Shown here one piece after another: positions 28,566 through 38,112 of a stretch of 45,791 nucleotides of DNA; within the stretch, counting starts at the first letter, position 1; every line of letters begins with the position of its first letter. The translations under genes and the position numbers were made by a program. The DNA is from Pseudomonadota bacterium (GTDB lineage: Bacteria > Pseudomonadota > Alphaproteobacteria > UBA9655). Location: contig JACPNY010000040.1 in NCBI GenBank assembly GCA_016185255.1, positions 1 through 45,791 on the forward strand, read 5' to 3'. Below the pieces are notes generated by a model that was given only the letters and a program-made list of their open reading frames with translations, did not search any database and was not told the DNA's origin.

Positions 28566-29519
28566 ATGATAAGACCAATCCATTTTCTTATTGGAATTTT
28601 GGGTTTCTGCTCTTTCATTGGTGTGAGTTTTGCTGATGACAATCAAAACGATCAAGCGCCTGTTTTGATTTTAAATGCAGAAAATACCCTTACCTTACCT
28701 TTGCATTTTAGATCGACAAATACTCTCAAACTCACTACGTTTCCTAGTAATATATCTTCAACAGGGCTTCAGAATGTTCCGATGTCAGGAAGCGCGCAGT
28801 TTTCGCAACTGCAACTGATAACCATGCTTGCCCAATTGCCTTCTCCACTCGTGATTATTGACCTTCGTCAAGAATCCCATGGTTTTATTAACGATGGTCT
28901 TGCTATCAGTTGGTACAGCTATCGGGATTGGGCGAATGTGAAAGACTCTCTCTTAACTGTGTTAGCCACAGAGGAAGATCTGCTGAAAGGATTGCTGACC
29001 AAAAAAAGCGCAGAGGTGAGTCAACTTACAAAAAAATTCATGGTAAATCCCTCTGAGGTTCATAAAGAAATTCTTGCTTGGCAAACCTTAGACATAACAT
29101 CGGCTTTTACTGAGTTGCAGCTAACAGGGAAAGTCAATGTTGGTTATTTTCGACTCCCTATAACAGATCATCTCAAGCCTAACGATGAAACAGTCGATAC
29201 TTTTTTGCTATTTTTCAAAAAATTGCCCCCCAATACATGGATTCATTTTCATTGTGCTGCAGGGGATGGACGGACAACAACGCTAATGACAATGTATGAT
29301 ATCATTAAAAATGCCAAGAAAGTGAGTTGGCAGGATATTGTTTCTCGTCAAGGGTTCATAGGCCCTTTAAATTTAGCAAAAATGCCTGATCCTCAAGCGT
29401 GGAATTATAAATTCTTCAAAGAACGTATTGAATTTATAGAAAAATTCCACAAGTACATTCTTGAGGTGGGAGAGAGTTTTAATCCTCTCTGGTCCGAATG
29501 GGCAAAAAAGAACTCCTAG
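28566..29519 (+). CDS. Secreted PTP-like phytase / inositol-phosphate phosphatase
   Basis: Signal peptide (FLIGILGFCSFIGVSFA); catalytic P-loop HCAAGDGRTTTLMTMYDII preceded by YFRLPITDHLKPNDETVDTFLLFFKKLPPNTWIHF, as in PTP-like phytases. Confidence 0.85.
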   Translation: MIRPIHFLIGILGFCSFIGVSFADDNQNDQAPVLILNAENTLTLPLHFRSTNTLKLTTFPSNISSTGLQNVPMSGSAQFSQLQLITMLAQLPSPLVIIDLRQESHGFINDGLAISWYSYRDWANVKDSLLTVLATEEDLLKGLLTKKSAEVSQLTKKFMVNPSEVHKEILAWQTLDITSAFTELQLTGKVNVGYFRLPITDHLKPNDETVDTFLLFFKKLPPNTWIHFHCAAGDGRTTTLMTMYDIIKNAKKVSWQDIVSRQGFIGPLNLAKMPDPQAWNYKFFKERIEFIEKFHKYILEVGESFNPLWSEWAKKNS

Positions 29520-29592
29520 GAGTTGCCTTGGAAATGGCTTATCTAGAGACTCTCATAGACCCTGACTAATCAAACGGTCGTAAAAGGGATCT

Positions 29593-30237
29593 CTATTCGA
29601 CCAGCCTTAAAAATCGCACCGTCTCTAGAAACTCTTCATATTGAATTTTTTCTTGCAAAAGGGCGTCTTCATCTTCTCCCCAAAGATGTCGTTGGGTGTG
29701 TTCGTGAAGATGGGCCAAATTCCATGCTTTTTCAGCAGAAAGACGGTCTTCTAAAATCAGATAAGAGAGGTAAAAGGAAGAGGTGAGATTTAAAAGGTGG
29801 CAAAACCCTGCAAGTTTAAAGTCTGATGTCTGGATCAAAAATTTTTTGAGACGTTGTTCTTCTGTGGGAAGGAGAGAGGGAAGAGAAAAAGAAAATATAG
29901 GTTTTAAGGTAAGAGTTAGGAGATCATTTACTTCCTCAATAAGGGGAGCCCATTTTTCTTCTTGAAGGGTGAGAAGGAAAGAGGGTGTTTCTGCCCAAAA
30001 TAAAAGCACATCTCTGGAAATAGTGTGAATAGCGTAAGTGATAAAAGAGTCTCGGGAATCTGCCACTTTGTCCAAGGCCGTGGCACTCAAAGAGGTGAGG
30101 GGCTTGTGTTGGAAGGAAGGGGAGGGGTCTTTCTTCCATTCCTCTTCAATTGCTTTTGCTAAAGCTAAGGTTGGTGTTTGGAAGAGACGTCCTTGAGGTG
30201 TTTTAAGAGTTTGGCTATTTACCTGGACGTTAACCAT
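29593..30237 (-). CDS. ATP12 family F1-ATPase assembly chaperone
   Basis: VNSQTLKTPQGRLFQTPTLALAKAIEEEWKKD near the N terminus and the following helical ATP12 pattern. Confidence 0.85.
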   Translation of the reverse strand: MVNVQVNSQTLKTPQGRLFQTPTLALAKAIEEEWKKDPSPSFQHKPLTSLSATALDKVADSRDSFITYAIHTISRDVLLFWAETPSFLLTLQEEKWAPLIEEVNDLLTLTLKPIFSFSLPSLLPTEEQRLKKFLIQTSDFKLAGFCHLLNLTSSFYLSYLILEDRLSAEKAWNLAHLHEHTQRHLWGEDEDALLQEKIQYEEFLETVRFLRLVE

Positions 30238-31177
30238 CCTGGAACCCTAATTCCTTGAATGTTTCTTGAATGTCTTTGGAGAGAGGCGCTTCAAATGTTA
30301 TGGATTCGCCAGTGGGAAGAGGGAGGGTCAAGGCCCGCGCATGTAAATGAAGGGGAGTGCGCCCTAAAGGAAAAGCATCCTTTCCTCCATATTTTCCATC
30401 TCCTAAAATAGGTGTTTTAAGACCCTCTGCACAATGAACACGCAGCTGATGGGTGCGTCCTGTTTTAGGAGTCAACTCAAGCCAAGCAATTCGGTTACCC
30501 AAAGATTCGATCGTCCGATAATAGGTTATGGCACTGAGCCCGTCTTCCGTGTCGACTCTAACTTTCTCTCCTTCAGGTTTTTTGGAGAGAGAAAGAGAAA
30601 TAAGACCTTCTTTTTTTTGAGGTACGCCACAGACAATGGCCCAATATGTTTTGTGAACATTTCGCTCCTTAAAAGCCTTTGTCAGCCAGCGTGCCATGGG
30701 GAGGGAGAGAGCGAACACAAGAATACCAGATGTATCTTGATCAAGCCTGTGAACGAGGCGGGGTTTGAGTGTATCATCATACGCCTTCATCATCGCGTCC
30801 AAAGACTTGCTTTGCTTGGTTCCACTTTGAACAGCAATGCCTGCCGGCTTGTTCAGAACGATGATGTCAGCGTTTTGAAAAAGGATAAGGTCCTTCAACC
30901 ATTTTCGATCGGCGTGCGTCAAGGCAAGGGATTTTTTGTGCGGCACGTCAAGATCAAGATTTACAAAAGATTTGGGAAAAGAAACCGCCTGACCCTCTTT
31001 AACACGAAGAGAAGGCTTTGCTTTTTCATCATTGACCTTGAGAAGGCCTTTACGAGCAGCTTTTTCAATCAAACCTTGAGGAAGTTTTGGAATCCACAAG
31101 CGCAAACACCGGTCTAGGCGTGCGCCCTCTTCTTCTGAAGAAACTGTTTTTGTCATGTGTTTCATATTTTTCTTCAT
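30230..31177 (-). CDS. RluC/RluD-family pseudouridine synthase
   Basis: S4 domain plus LVHRLDQDTSGILVFALSLPMARWLTKAFKERNVHKTYWAIVCG and LTPKTGRTHQLRVHCA. Confidence 0.93.
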   Translation of the reverse strand: MKKNMKHMTKTVSSEEEGARLDRCLRLWIPKLPQGLIEKAARKGLLKVNDEKAKPSLRVKEGQAVSFPKSFVNLDLDVPHKKSLALTHADRKWLKDLILFQNADIIVLNKPAGIAVQSGTKQSKSLDAMMKAYDDTLKPRLVHRLDQDTSGILVFALSLPMARWLTKAFKERNVHKTYWAIVCGVPQKKEGLISLSLSKKPEGEKVRVDTEDGLSAITYYRTIESLGNRIAWLELTPKTGRTHQLRVHCAEGLKTPILGDGKYGGKDAFPLGRTPLHLHARALTLPLPTGESITFEAPLSKDIQETFKELGFQDG

Positions 31178-31208
31178 TAACAGATAAGAGTATGATTATC
31201 TAGAGTTT

Positions 31209-32096
31209 ATGACACTTTTTGACTCACATACCTATGCACTCCACTACAAAAGGGCCCAAAAAACTTTTCGAGAACATGCTTTTCTCTTTGATCATGTGGG
31301 GAGTGAGCTCGTGGGGCGCATGGAAGATGTTAAAAAAAACTTTAAGGAGGGTCTGAATTTATCGCCCTATTCTTTAACACCTCTTAAGAGATTACAAATT
31401 TGTCATCCCCGCGAAGGCGGGGATCCAGAGAAAGCTTTAGTAGGTGAGTGTAAAGAAAGTTTTCAAGATGTAAAAAACGTTCTGGATCCCCGCTTTCGCG
31501 GGGATGACATTAAGGAAGATAGAGACGATATAAAAGATAAAGTGGAAGCATTTGCTATTCACAACCACCTTCACCCGGAAACTCTTCCTTTCCCAGACGA
31601 ATCCTTTGACTTTGTTGTGAGTTGCCTCTCTGCTCATTGGATCAATGATTTTCCTAGATTTCTCCTTAGTGTTCGGCGTTGTCTCCAGCCAGGGGGGATC
31701 TTTTTAGGGGCCCTTTGGGGAGGCAATACGCTGGTTGAATTAAGAGAAAGCCTCCTGCGGGCTGAGATGTCCTTAAAAGGGGGTGCATCTCCTCGTGTTG
31801 CACCCATGCTTCAACCCTCAGATGCTCCTCTTTTATTAGGGCGTGCAGGGTTTAAAAACCCAGTTGTGGATACGGAAACACTTACAGTGACCTATGCCTC
31901 CCTCTGGAGTCTTATGAAAGATTTGCGAGGGATGGGGGAAACAAACAAAATGCATGATCGAGTGAAAACCTTCACACCCTCTCGTCTCTTTAAAAAAGCA
32001 GAAGAAATCTACCAGGATTCCTTTGGACGTCCTGATGGAAAATTGACTGCTACGTTTGAAGTTATTTACTTGACAGGGTGGAGTGATTTGGACTGA
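31209..32096 (+). CDS. SAM-dependent methyltransferase (NDUFAF5/BioC-like), interrupted in frame by a palindromic repeat
   Basis: LPFPDESFDFVVSCLSAHWINDFPRFLLSVRRCLQPGGIFLGALWGGNTLVELRESLL and TLTVTYASLWSLMKDLRGMGETN; the repeat adds CHPREGGDPE...VLDPRFRGDD. Confidence 0.8.
   Translation: MTLFDSHTYALHYKRAQKTFREHAFLFDHVGSELVGRMEDVKKNFKEGLNLSPYSLTPLKRLQICHPREGGDPEKALVGECKESFQDVKNVLDPRFRGDDIKEDRDDIKDKVEAFAIHNHLHPETLPFPDESFDFVVSCLSAHWINDFPRFLLSVRRCLQPGGIFLGALWGGNTLVELRESLLRAEMSLKGGASPRVAPMLQPSDAPLLLGRAGFKNPVVDTETLTVTYASLWSLMKDLRGMGETNKMHDRVKTFTPSRLFKKAEEIYQDSFGRPDGKLTATFEVIYLTGWSDLD
31402..31508. repeat. 107-bp palindromic repeat element inserted in a coding sequence
   Basis: gtcatccccgcgaaggcggggatccaga (31402-31429) and tctggatccccgctttcgcggggatgac (31481-31508) are inverted repeats with one mismatch. 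Confidence 0.9.
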
Positions 32097-33133
32097 CGAG
32101 AGAGTAAAGAAGTCCAAAGTTTTTCCGCAAGCTTTTGATAAATTCTTGTCTCTGGGGAATCGGGGTTTGCAAAAACGATAGGGGTTCCCTTTTCAGACGT
32201 CTCACGAATAGCCATGTGAAGAGGGATTTCAGCTAAAAGGGGGACTCCCAACTCTTGAGCTTCCTTATGGACGCCGCCATGCTCGAAAATCTCTGATCTC
32301 TCTTCACAATGGGGGCAGAGAAAATAGCTCATATTCTCAACAAACCCTAAGACCGGAACTTCTACCTTTAAAAACATTTCGAGACCCTTACGGGCATCAA
32401 TCAAGGCAAGATCTTGGGGGGTTGAGACAATAAGCGCCCCCGAGATAAGAACGGTCTGGACAAGACTTAGGTGGACGTCGCCTGTGCCAGGAGGTAGGTC
32501 AATTACAAGTACATCCAACTCTCCCCAGTTTGTCTGACGAAGCATTTGCTGGAAGGCGCTTTGAATCATAGGACCTCGCCAAATCGCAGGCGTTTTTTCT
32601 GCTACCATAAATCCCATGGACATGCATTTTAGGCCATGTGCCATAATCGGAGTCATTGTTTTACCGTCATCCGATGTGGGTTTTTGATTGATACCCACAA
32701 GACGGGGGAGAGAAGGGCCGTAAATATCTGCATCTAAAATGCCTACCTTTAGTCCCATGGTTTTGAGGGCACAAGCGAGGTTAATAGCTGTGGTAGACTT
32801 TCCTACTCCTCCCTTGCCAGAGGCAACCACAAGAATGTGATGGACGTCTGGAAGGCCAGCTTTCGAAGGATTGTGCGCTTTTGGTTTGCGCTCTGCTGTA
32901 AGAGCAATTTGAATATCTGTAACGCCTGGAATGGTTTTCACAAGGGACTCGGCCTTTTCCTTTAACTTCATACCGTTTTGCATGTATTCTGTTCTTATCT
33001 CTAAAACAAAAGACACTTTTCCTGCAGACGTTACGTGTAGGCCTTGGACCATGCCAGCATTTACAATGTCTTGCTGGGACAAAGGATCTTTGAGTGTTTT
33101 AAGGATAGTGATAATTTGAGAGTCAATGGGCAT
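32066..33133 (-). CDS. Mrp/NBP35 (ApbC) Fe-S carrier P-loop ATPase
   Basis: VASGKGGVGKSTTAINLACALK, VGILDADIYGPSLPRLVG, LVIDLPPGTGDVHLSLVQ, C-terminal CPHCEE. Confidence 0.95.
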   Translation of the reverse strand: MPIDSQIITILKTLKDPLSQQDIVNAGMVQGLHVTSAGKVSFVLEIRTEYMQNGMKLKEKAESLVKTIPGVTDIQIALTAERKPKAHNPSKAGLPDVHHILVVASGKGGVGKSTTAINLACALKTMGLKVGILDADIYGPSLPRLVGINQKPTSDDGKTMTPIMAHGLKCMSMGFMVAEKTPAIWRGPMIQSAFQQMLRQTNWGELDVLVIDLPPGTGDVHLSLVQTVLISGALIVSTPQDLALIDARKGLEMFLKVEVPVLGFVENMSYFLCPHCEERSEIFEHGGVHKEAQELGVPLLAEIPLHMAIRETSEKGTPIVFANPDSPETRIYQKLAEKLWTSLLSRQSKSLHPVK

Positions 33134-33211
33134 AATGCGCTATCCTGATTGCTTAAGGAAGAGAGATCATATATAGTCTCTATTTATAAAATTGAAAAGG
33201 AGCAGGTAGGG

Positions 33212-34324
33212 ATGAGCGGGAACGATGACGATGGTCCTTGGGGGTATGGGGGAGATGATAAGAAAGATAATCCCTGGATCCGAAAGCCTAAGCGCAACGA
33301 AGGGGATGATCCTAACCTTGAGGCCTTTTTCAAGAAAGGCCAAGACAAGTTTAAAGAATTCTTTCCAAAAAATGGAAAAGGCAATGCTCGTGTTCTCTGG
33401 TATGTGGCTGGAGGGGCTTTCTTTCTCTGGCTTCTGACGGGGATTTATACTGTTCAACAAGATGAGCAGGCAGCTGTTCTTCGTTTTGGCAAATGGGTCC
33501 GTACAACGGATCCGGGTCTTAATTATCACTTTCCTGCACCCATTGAAACGGCCTTTGTTCGTAATGTTACGTCTATTAATATTTTGACTAACTCCAATGC
33601 AAATCAAGACTCTGCTCCCAATGGACTAAGTGGAGAAGGGGCATTGATGTTGACAGGTGATGAAAACATCGTTGACGTGCAATTTGCAGTGAACTGGCGC
33701 ATTAAAAATTTGGGAGATTTCTTATTCAATGTAAAATCTCCGGATGCCACTATTCGTGCTGCCGCAGATAGCGTTGTTCGTGCGGTTATTGCTCAAACTC
33801 CGATAGCTCAGGTATTGTCTGAAGGGCGAAGCAAAATTAACATTCAGCTGAGAGAATTACTTCAAAAGCTTGTCGATGACTATAAGCTCGGGGTGGAAAT
33901 TTCCCAGGTTGAGCTTTTAAAGGTGACTCCTCCGACAGATAAGGTCAATGATGCCTATTTGGATGTTCAACGGGCAAAAGCTGATATGGAACGCAAGAAA
34001 AACGAAGCAGAATTCTATCGTAATTCTATTGTTCCTGTTGCGCGTGGACAGGCAAAGAAGATTGTCCAAGATGCAGAAGGGTATAAAGCTAAAGTTACAG
34101 CGGATATTGATGGAGAGACGGCACGCTTTCAATTGGTGTATGACCAATATCGAACAGCGCCTGAGGTGACGCGAAATCGGCTTTATTTAGATACAATGCA
34201 AACCGTTCTCGAAAACACGTCTAAACTCATTATGGATGGGGACAAAAATCAAGGGGTTCTTCCCTATCTCCCCCTTCCTGAACTTACACGTGTCCAAGAA
34301 AAACCTGTGGAGGCTGCCCAATGA
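33212..34324 (+). CDS. hflK: FtsH protease modulator HflK
   Basis: Gly-rich N terminus, one TM segment, SPFH domain (YTVQQDEQAAVLRFGKWVRTTDPGLNYHFPAPIE). Start MSGNDDDGPWG preferred over 33149. Confidence 0.95.
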   Translation: MSGNDDDGPWGYGGDDKKDNPWIRKPKRNEGDDPNLEAFFKKGQDKFKEFFPKNGKGNARVLWYVAGGAFFLWLLTGIYTVQQDEQAAVLRFGKWVRTTDPGLNYHFPAPIETAFVRNVTSINILTNSNANQDSAPNGLSGEGALMLTGDENIVDVQFAVNWRIKNLGDFLFNVKSPDATIRAAADSVVRAVIAQTPIAQVLSEGRSKINIQLRELLQKLVDDYKLGVEISQVELLKVTPPTDKVNDAYLDVQRAKADMERKKNEAEFYRNSIVPVARGQAKKIVQDAEGYKAKVTADIDGETARFQLVYDQYRTAPEVTRNRLYLDTMQTVLENTSKLIMDGDKNQGVLPYLPLPELTRVQEKPVEAAQ

Positions 34325-35178
34325 ACTCAAGATCGCTGATTGTCTTTTCGATCCCTCTTCTCGTGCTTTTTGGCATACTCATGGGGTCTCTCTTTATTGT
34401 GCAGCAAACGCAACAAACGCTTGTTCTTGAATTTGGAAAGCTTATACGGGTTATCAAGGAACCGGGTCTTTATTTCAAAATTCCTTTTTTGCAGAATGTG
34501 CGGAGTTATGACAATCGCATTTTAGACTTTGATCTTTCAGCGATTCCGGCCACACTTGCAGATCAAAAACGTCTGCTTGTTGATACTTTTGCGCGTTATC
34601 GTATTGTTGATCCAGCTCTTTTCTATAGAACTGTTCAAAACGAGCAGGGCGCTGAGCAACGGTTGCGTATTTTAAACCAATCAATTGCGCTCAGTGTTTT
34701 GGGTCAAGTTAAACTAACAGATGTACTTTCCCCAAAAAGAGCCACAATTGCAAAAACTATACGAGATCAAATGAATATAGCTGCCAAAGCTTTTGGAATT
34801 GAAGTGGTAGATTTGCAATTGCGTGGGACGGATTTGCCCCCTGAAAACAGTGAGGCTATTTTTAATCGTATGATCAGTGAACGTAAACAAGAAGCACAAG
34901 AGTTTCGATCTCGTGGAGATGAAATCTCTCAAGAAATTAAAGCGACCGCAGATAAAGAGCGTACAATTATTTTAGCAGAAGCCACAAAACAGTCTGAAAT
35001 AATTCGAGGGCAAGGAGATGCCTATGTGACGGAAAAGGCCGCTGCAACGTACGGAAAAGATATCGGTTTTTATGATTTTTATCGCTCCTTAAATGCCTAT
35101 AAGGTAGCCTTGAATAATGAGACAACAACCTTTATTCTCTCCCCTAAAGATAGTTTTTTTAAGTACTTAAGTCGGTAA
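34321..35178 (+). CDS. hflC: FtsH protease modulator HflC
   Basis: SPFH domain (IVQQTQQTLVLEFGKLIRVIKEPGLYFKIPFLQNVRSYDNRILDFD); overlaps the hflK stop by 4 bp. Confidence 0.95.
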   Translation: MNSRSLIVFSIPLLVLFGILMGSLFIVQQTQQTLVLEFGKLIRVIKEPGLYFKIPFLQNVRSYDNRILDFDLSAIPATLADQKRLLVDTFARYRIVDPALFYRTVQNEQGAEQRLRILNQSIALSVLGQVKLTDVLSPKRATIAKTIRDQMNIAAKAFGIEVVDLQLRGTDLPPENSEAIFNRMISERKQEAQEFRSRGDEISQEIKATADKERTIILAEATKQSEIIRGQGDAYVTEKAAATYGKDIGFYDFYRSLNAYKVALNNETTTFILSPKDSFFKYLSR

Positions 35179-35193
35179 GGAGCTGTATCAAAA

Positions 35194-36690
35194 ATGTCCG
35201 TTAACTCGTGTTTAAAGAGAATCATTTTAACCCTTGTCCTATCTGCATCTTTTGTAAGTAATTCGTTTTCAACGAATGCGCCTTCACCCACAACAGCACC
35301 CAATGGGTTTGCGGATACGGTAGCTCCTCTCTTGCCGGCAGTTGTGAATATTTCCACTACAACCTTTATCCGTGGGCGCGCGGACATGGGTCAATCTCTC
35401 GATCTTCCTTATCCTAAGGGGTCGCCGCTTGAAGATTTTTTCAAGGATTTCCTTGATCGTATGCAGCCGGAAGGGCCACGCAATATTACATCCTTAGGCT
35501 CAGGGTTTGTTGTTGATCCGGAGGGGTACATTGTAACTAACAATCACGTTGTCGCCGACGCTGATCAAATTACGGTTATTTTAAATGATAATACAGAACT
35601 GAAAGCAACTCTTGTGGGACGTGATCGTCGCACAGACATTGCTGTTTTAAAGGTAAAAACGGATAAAAAGCTTCCCTTTGTTCAATGGGGAAACTCAGAA
35701 AAACTTCGTACGGGCGATTGGATTATTGCTATTGGAAACCCCTTTGGTTTGGGAGGGACGGTAACAGCAGGAATTGTTTCCCACCTTTCTCGCAATATTT
35801 CAGAAAATACGCGTTCTGGCGATTTTGTAGATGGCTATATACAAACGGATGCCTCTATAAACTTAGGGAATTCTGGAGGCCCTATGTTTGATATGCAGGG
35901 ACATGTTGTAGGTGTGAACACGTCTATTTTTACGCCTAATGGTAATAGCGTCGGCATTGGATTTGCTATTCCCTCGGAAGTTGCCAAGAAGGTTGTAGAT
36001 CAAATTCGCCAGTACGGTCGCACTAAGCGTGGCTGGCTGGGGGTTCATATCCAACCTGTTACTGAAGACATTGCAGAGGGATTGGGGCTCAAAGAACTCA
36101 AGGGAGCCCTTGTAGGGAATGTTGTGAAAGATGGGCCTGCGGCAAAAGCGAGACTCCAATCAGGAGATGTCATTTTGAAGGTGGGATCTGTTGAGATCAA
36201 CGATGAGAAAAGCTTGCCGCGCATCGTAGGAGAGATTCCTGTGGGATCTCAAGTGCCTGTCGTTATTTGGCGAAAAGGAAAGATTATGACCCTTCCTGTG
36301 CAGGTTGGTGAATATGAAGAGGCAGAGGAAGCGGGCGTTATTCCCTCTCCTGATGGGGGGAAAGAACTCTCCAAAGGTATTGAAGTGCATGGCATGACTT
36401 TGCAACCTTTAACGGAAGAAATTCGTCAACGATTCGATATTGCTAAAGACACAGAAGGTGTTCTTGTTGTTGATGTCGCGCCAAAAACATCAGCTGCTGA
36501 AAAAGGTGTTCGTCCAGGTGATATCATTATGGAAATTAGCCAAGATGAAGTTAAAACACCGCAACATGTGGTAGATCATCTTAAACGAGCAGAAAAAGAC
36601 AATCGCAAATCTGTTTTGTTGTTGATCAGCCGTGACGGGGAATCACGCTATATTTCCATTAAAATTTCTCCCGATGAAGGAAAGAGCTAA
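35194..36690 (+). CDS. DegP/HtrA-type periplasmic serine protease (Do family)
   Basis: Catalytic His (VTNNHVVADADQI), Asp (GRDRRTDIAVLKV), Ser (NLGNSGGPMFD); two PDZ domains. Confidence 0.95.
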   Translation: MSVNSCLKRIILTLVLSASFVSNSFSTNAPSPTTAPNGFADTVAPLLPAVVNISTTTFIRGRADMGQSLDLPYPKGSPLEDFFKDFLDRMQPEGPRNITSLGSGFVVDPEGYIVTNNHVVADADQITVILNDNTELKATLVGRDRRTDIAVLKVKTDKKLPFVQWGNSEKLRTGDWIIAIGNPFGLGGTVTAGIVSHLSRNISENTRSGDFVDGYIQTDASINLGNSGGPMFDMQGHVVGVNTSIFTPNGNSVGIGFAIPSEVAKKVVDQIRQYGRTKRGWLGVHIQPVTEDIAEGLGLKELKGALVGNVVKDGPAAKARLQSGDVILKVGSVEINDEKSLPRIVGEIPVGSQVPVVIWRKGKIMTLPVQVGEYEEAEEAGVIPSPDGGKELSKGIEVHGMTLQPLTEEIRQRFDIAKDTEGVLVVDVAPKTSAAEKGVRPGDIIMEISQDEVKTPQHVVDHLKRAEKDNRKSVLLLISRDGESRYISIKISPDEGKS

Positions 36691-38042
36691 TCCAGCCAAC
36701 TTTCACGCTTCCTAAGTCGCTTTACTTCTTCCAGGATGTCATTGGCGCGTGCTTTGTTAGGAGCATCTTCTTTGAGAAAATGGAGAGCTCTTTTAGCTTG
36801 CTGCTCTGCTTTGTCAAGGTCTCCGATCTCAAAAGCCATTTCAGATAAACAAAGCGCAGCAAGGCCTGTTTTCTCTTTTTTCCCATAATAAATGGCGAGA
36901 AGCCGATAGATAAAAGGATTGTCTGGTTCTTCTGTTCTTGCCCGGAGAAGCGCAGAATAAGCTTTTTCAAGGTGAGCGTTATTTCCCCCCTCAATTAAGC
37001 TATGAGCAAAGTTGACATGGAGCAAAGGGATGTCGGGTCGCAACTCAACAGCTTTTTCATAGGCTAGGATAGCGTCTTTTATTTTTCCTGACTCAAACAG
37101 GATTTGTCCTTTTAAATCCCAGAAAAAAGCATCTTGAGGAAATTCTTTTAAGAGGCTGTCTAATTCCTTTAAGGCTTCATCAACTTGTGCATTCTGAAAA
37201 TAAGCAATGGAGCGGCCATAGCGTGCGAGAAGCGACGTATCTGTGGGTTTGAAGCGAGCAAATATTTTAACGGGACTTTGTGTGAAAGCGATAAGCTTGA
37301 CTTGGATACGCTTGAAATTTTCCTCAAATGGATCAGGAAGGGTCGCCTGTGCATGCGGCGAGGTACTTAAATGGGCACGAAAAAAATCAAGGCGTTCGGA
37401 GATGAGAGGATGGGTCAAAACATAAGGATCTAATTGTTGTTCAGAAATAAAATCATCTTTACGTAAAAGTTCCATAAACTGCAAACATCCAAGAGAAGAC
37501 CATTTTAAAGCATCTAAATATTTCGCCGCTCCTTGGTCTGCAGATCCTTCTTGTGTGCGGGAAAACTTCAAATACCCTCGCATTGCCATTTCTTGGCTGC
37601 CCATCATAATCCCCATGCCAGCATCGGGTCTTCCGGCAACGCTCACTGCAATACCACCAAGGGTTCCAATTAAACTTTGCAACAGAGCCTTCTCGATAGC
37701 ATCAGTGCCACGAATGACATGATTGTCAGCAATATGTGCAGTTTCATGAGCCAAAACGCCGATGACTTGGAGAGCGGATTTGGCTTTTAAAAGAAGACCC
37801 GTATTAATTGCAATTCGCCCTCCTCCCATAGCAAACGCGTTGACTACATTTGAATTAATAACATAAAGGTGAAGAGAGTTTGGATTAAGTTGAGCCACTT
37901 CAAAAATAGGTTTCGTATAGGATTTTAGCACATATTCAATCTCAGCATCTCGTATTAAAGACTCATCTGAAAGGGCGGGAGATGCGACAAGTTTTGCAGA
38001 AAGAAGAAAGAAAAGAAGGATTGTTTTAAAGAAGATTGTCAT
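36687..38042 (-). CDS. Secreted M48 zinc metalloprotease with TPR repeats (BepA-like)
   Basis: HETAHIADNHVIRG (HExxH) after a signal peptide; C-terminal TPRs (PQDAFFWDLKGQILFESGKIKDAILAYEKAVELRPDIP). Confidence 0.92.
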   Translation of the reverse strand: MTIFFKTILLFFLLSAKLVASPALSDESLIRDAEIEYVLKSYTKPIFEVAQLNPNSLHLYVINSNVVNAFAMGGGRIAINTGLLLKAKSALQVIGVLAHETAHIADNHVIRGTDAIEKALLQSLIGTLGGIAVSVAGRPDAGMGIMMGSQEMAMRGYLKFSRTQEGSADQGAAKYLDALKWSSLGCLQFMELLRKDDFISEQQLDPYVLTHPLISERLDFFRAHLSTSPHAQATLPDPFEENFKRIQVKLIAFTQSPVKIFARFKPTDTSLLARYGRSIAYFQNAQVDEALKELDSLLKEFPQDAFFWDLKGQILFESGKIKDAILAYEKAVELRPDIPLLHVNFAHSLIEGGNNAHLEKAYSALLRARTEEPDNPFIYRLLAIYYGKKEKTGLAALCLSEMAFEIGDLDKAEQQAKRALHFLKEDAPNKARANDILEEVKRLRKRESWLD

Positions 38043-38112
38043 TTTTCATTGCCTTTTTAAGGGGGTCATCTTATACCAAAAAGAAGTTTCGATAAATGGA
38101 ATCCTCATTACA

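Noticed and set aside
30434-31117. Plus-strand ORF of 227 aa
   Set aside because: Antisense shadow of the clear RluC-family pseudouridine synthase gene.
31437-31637. Minus-strand ORF containing NVIPAKAGIQNVF
   Set aside because: It is the reverse-strand translation of the palindromic repeat inside the methyltransferase gene.
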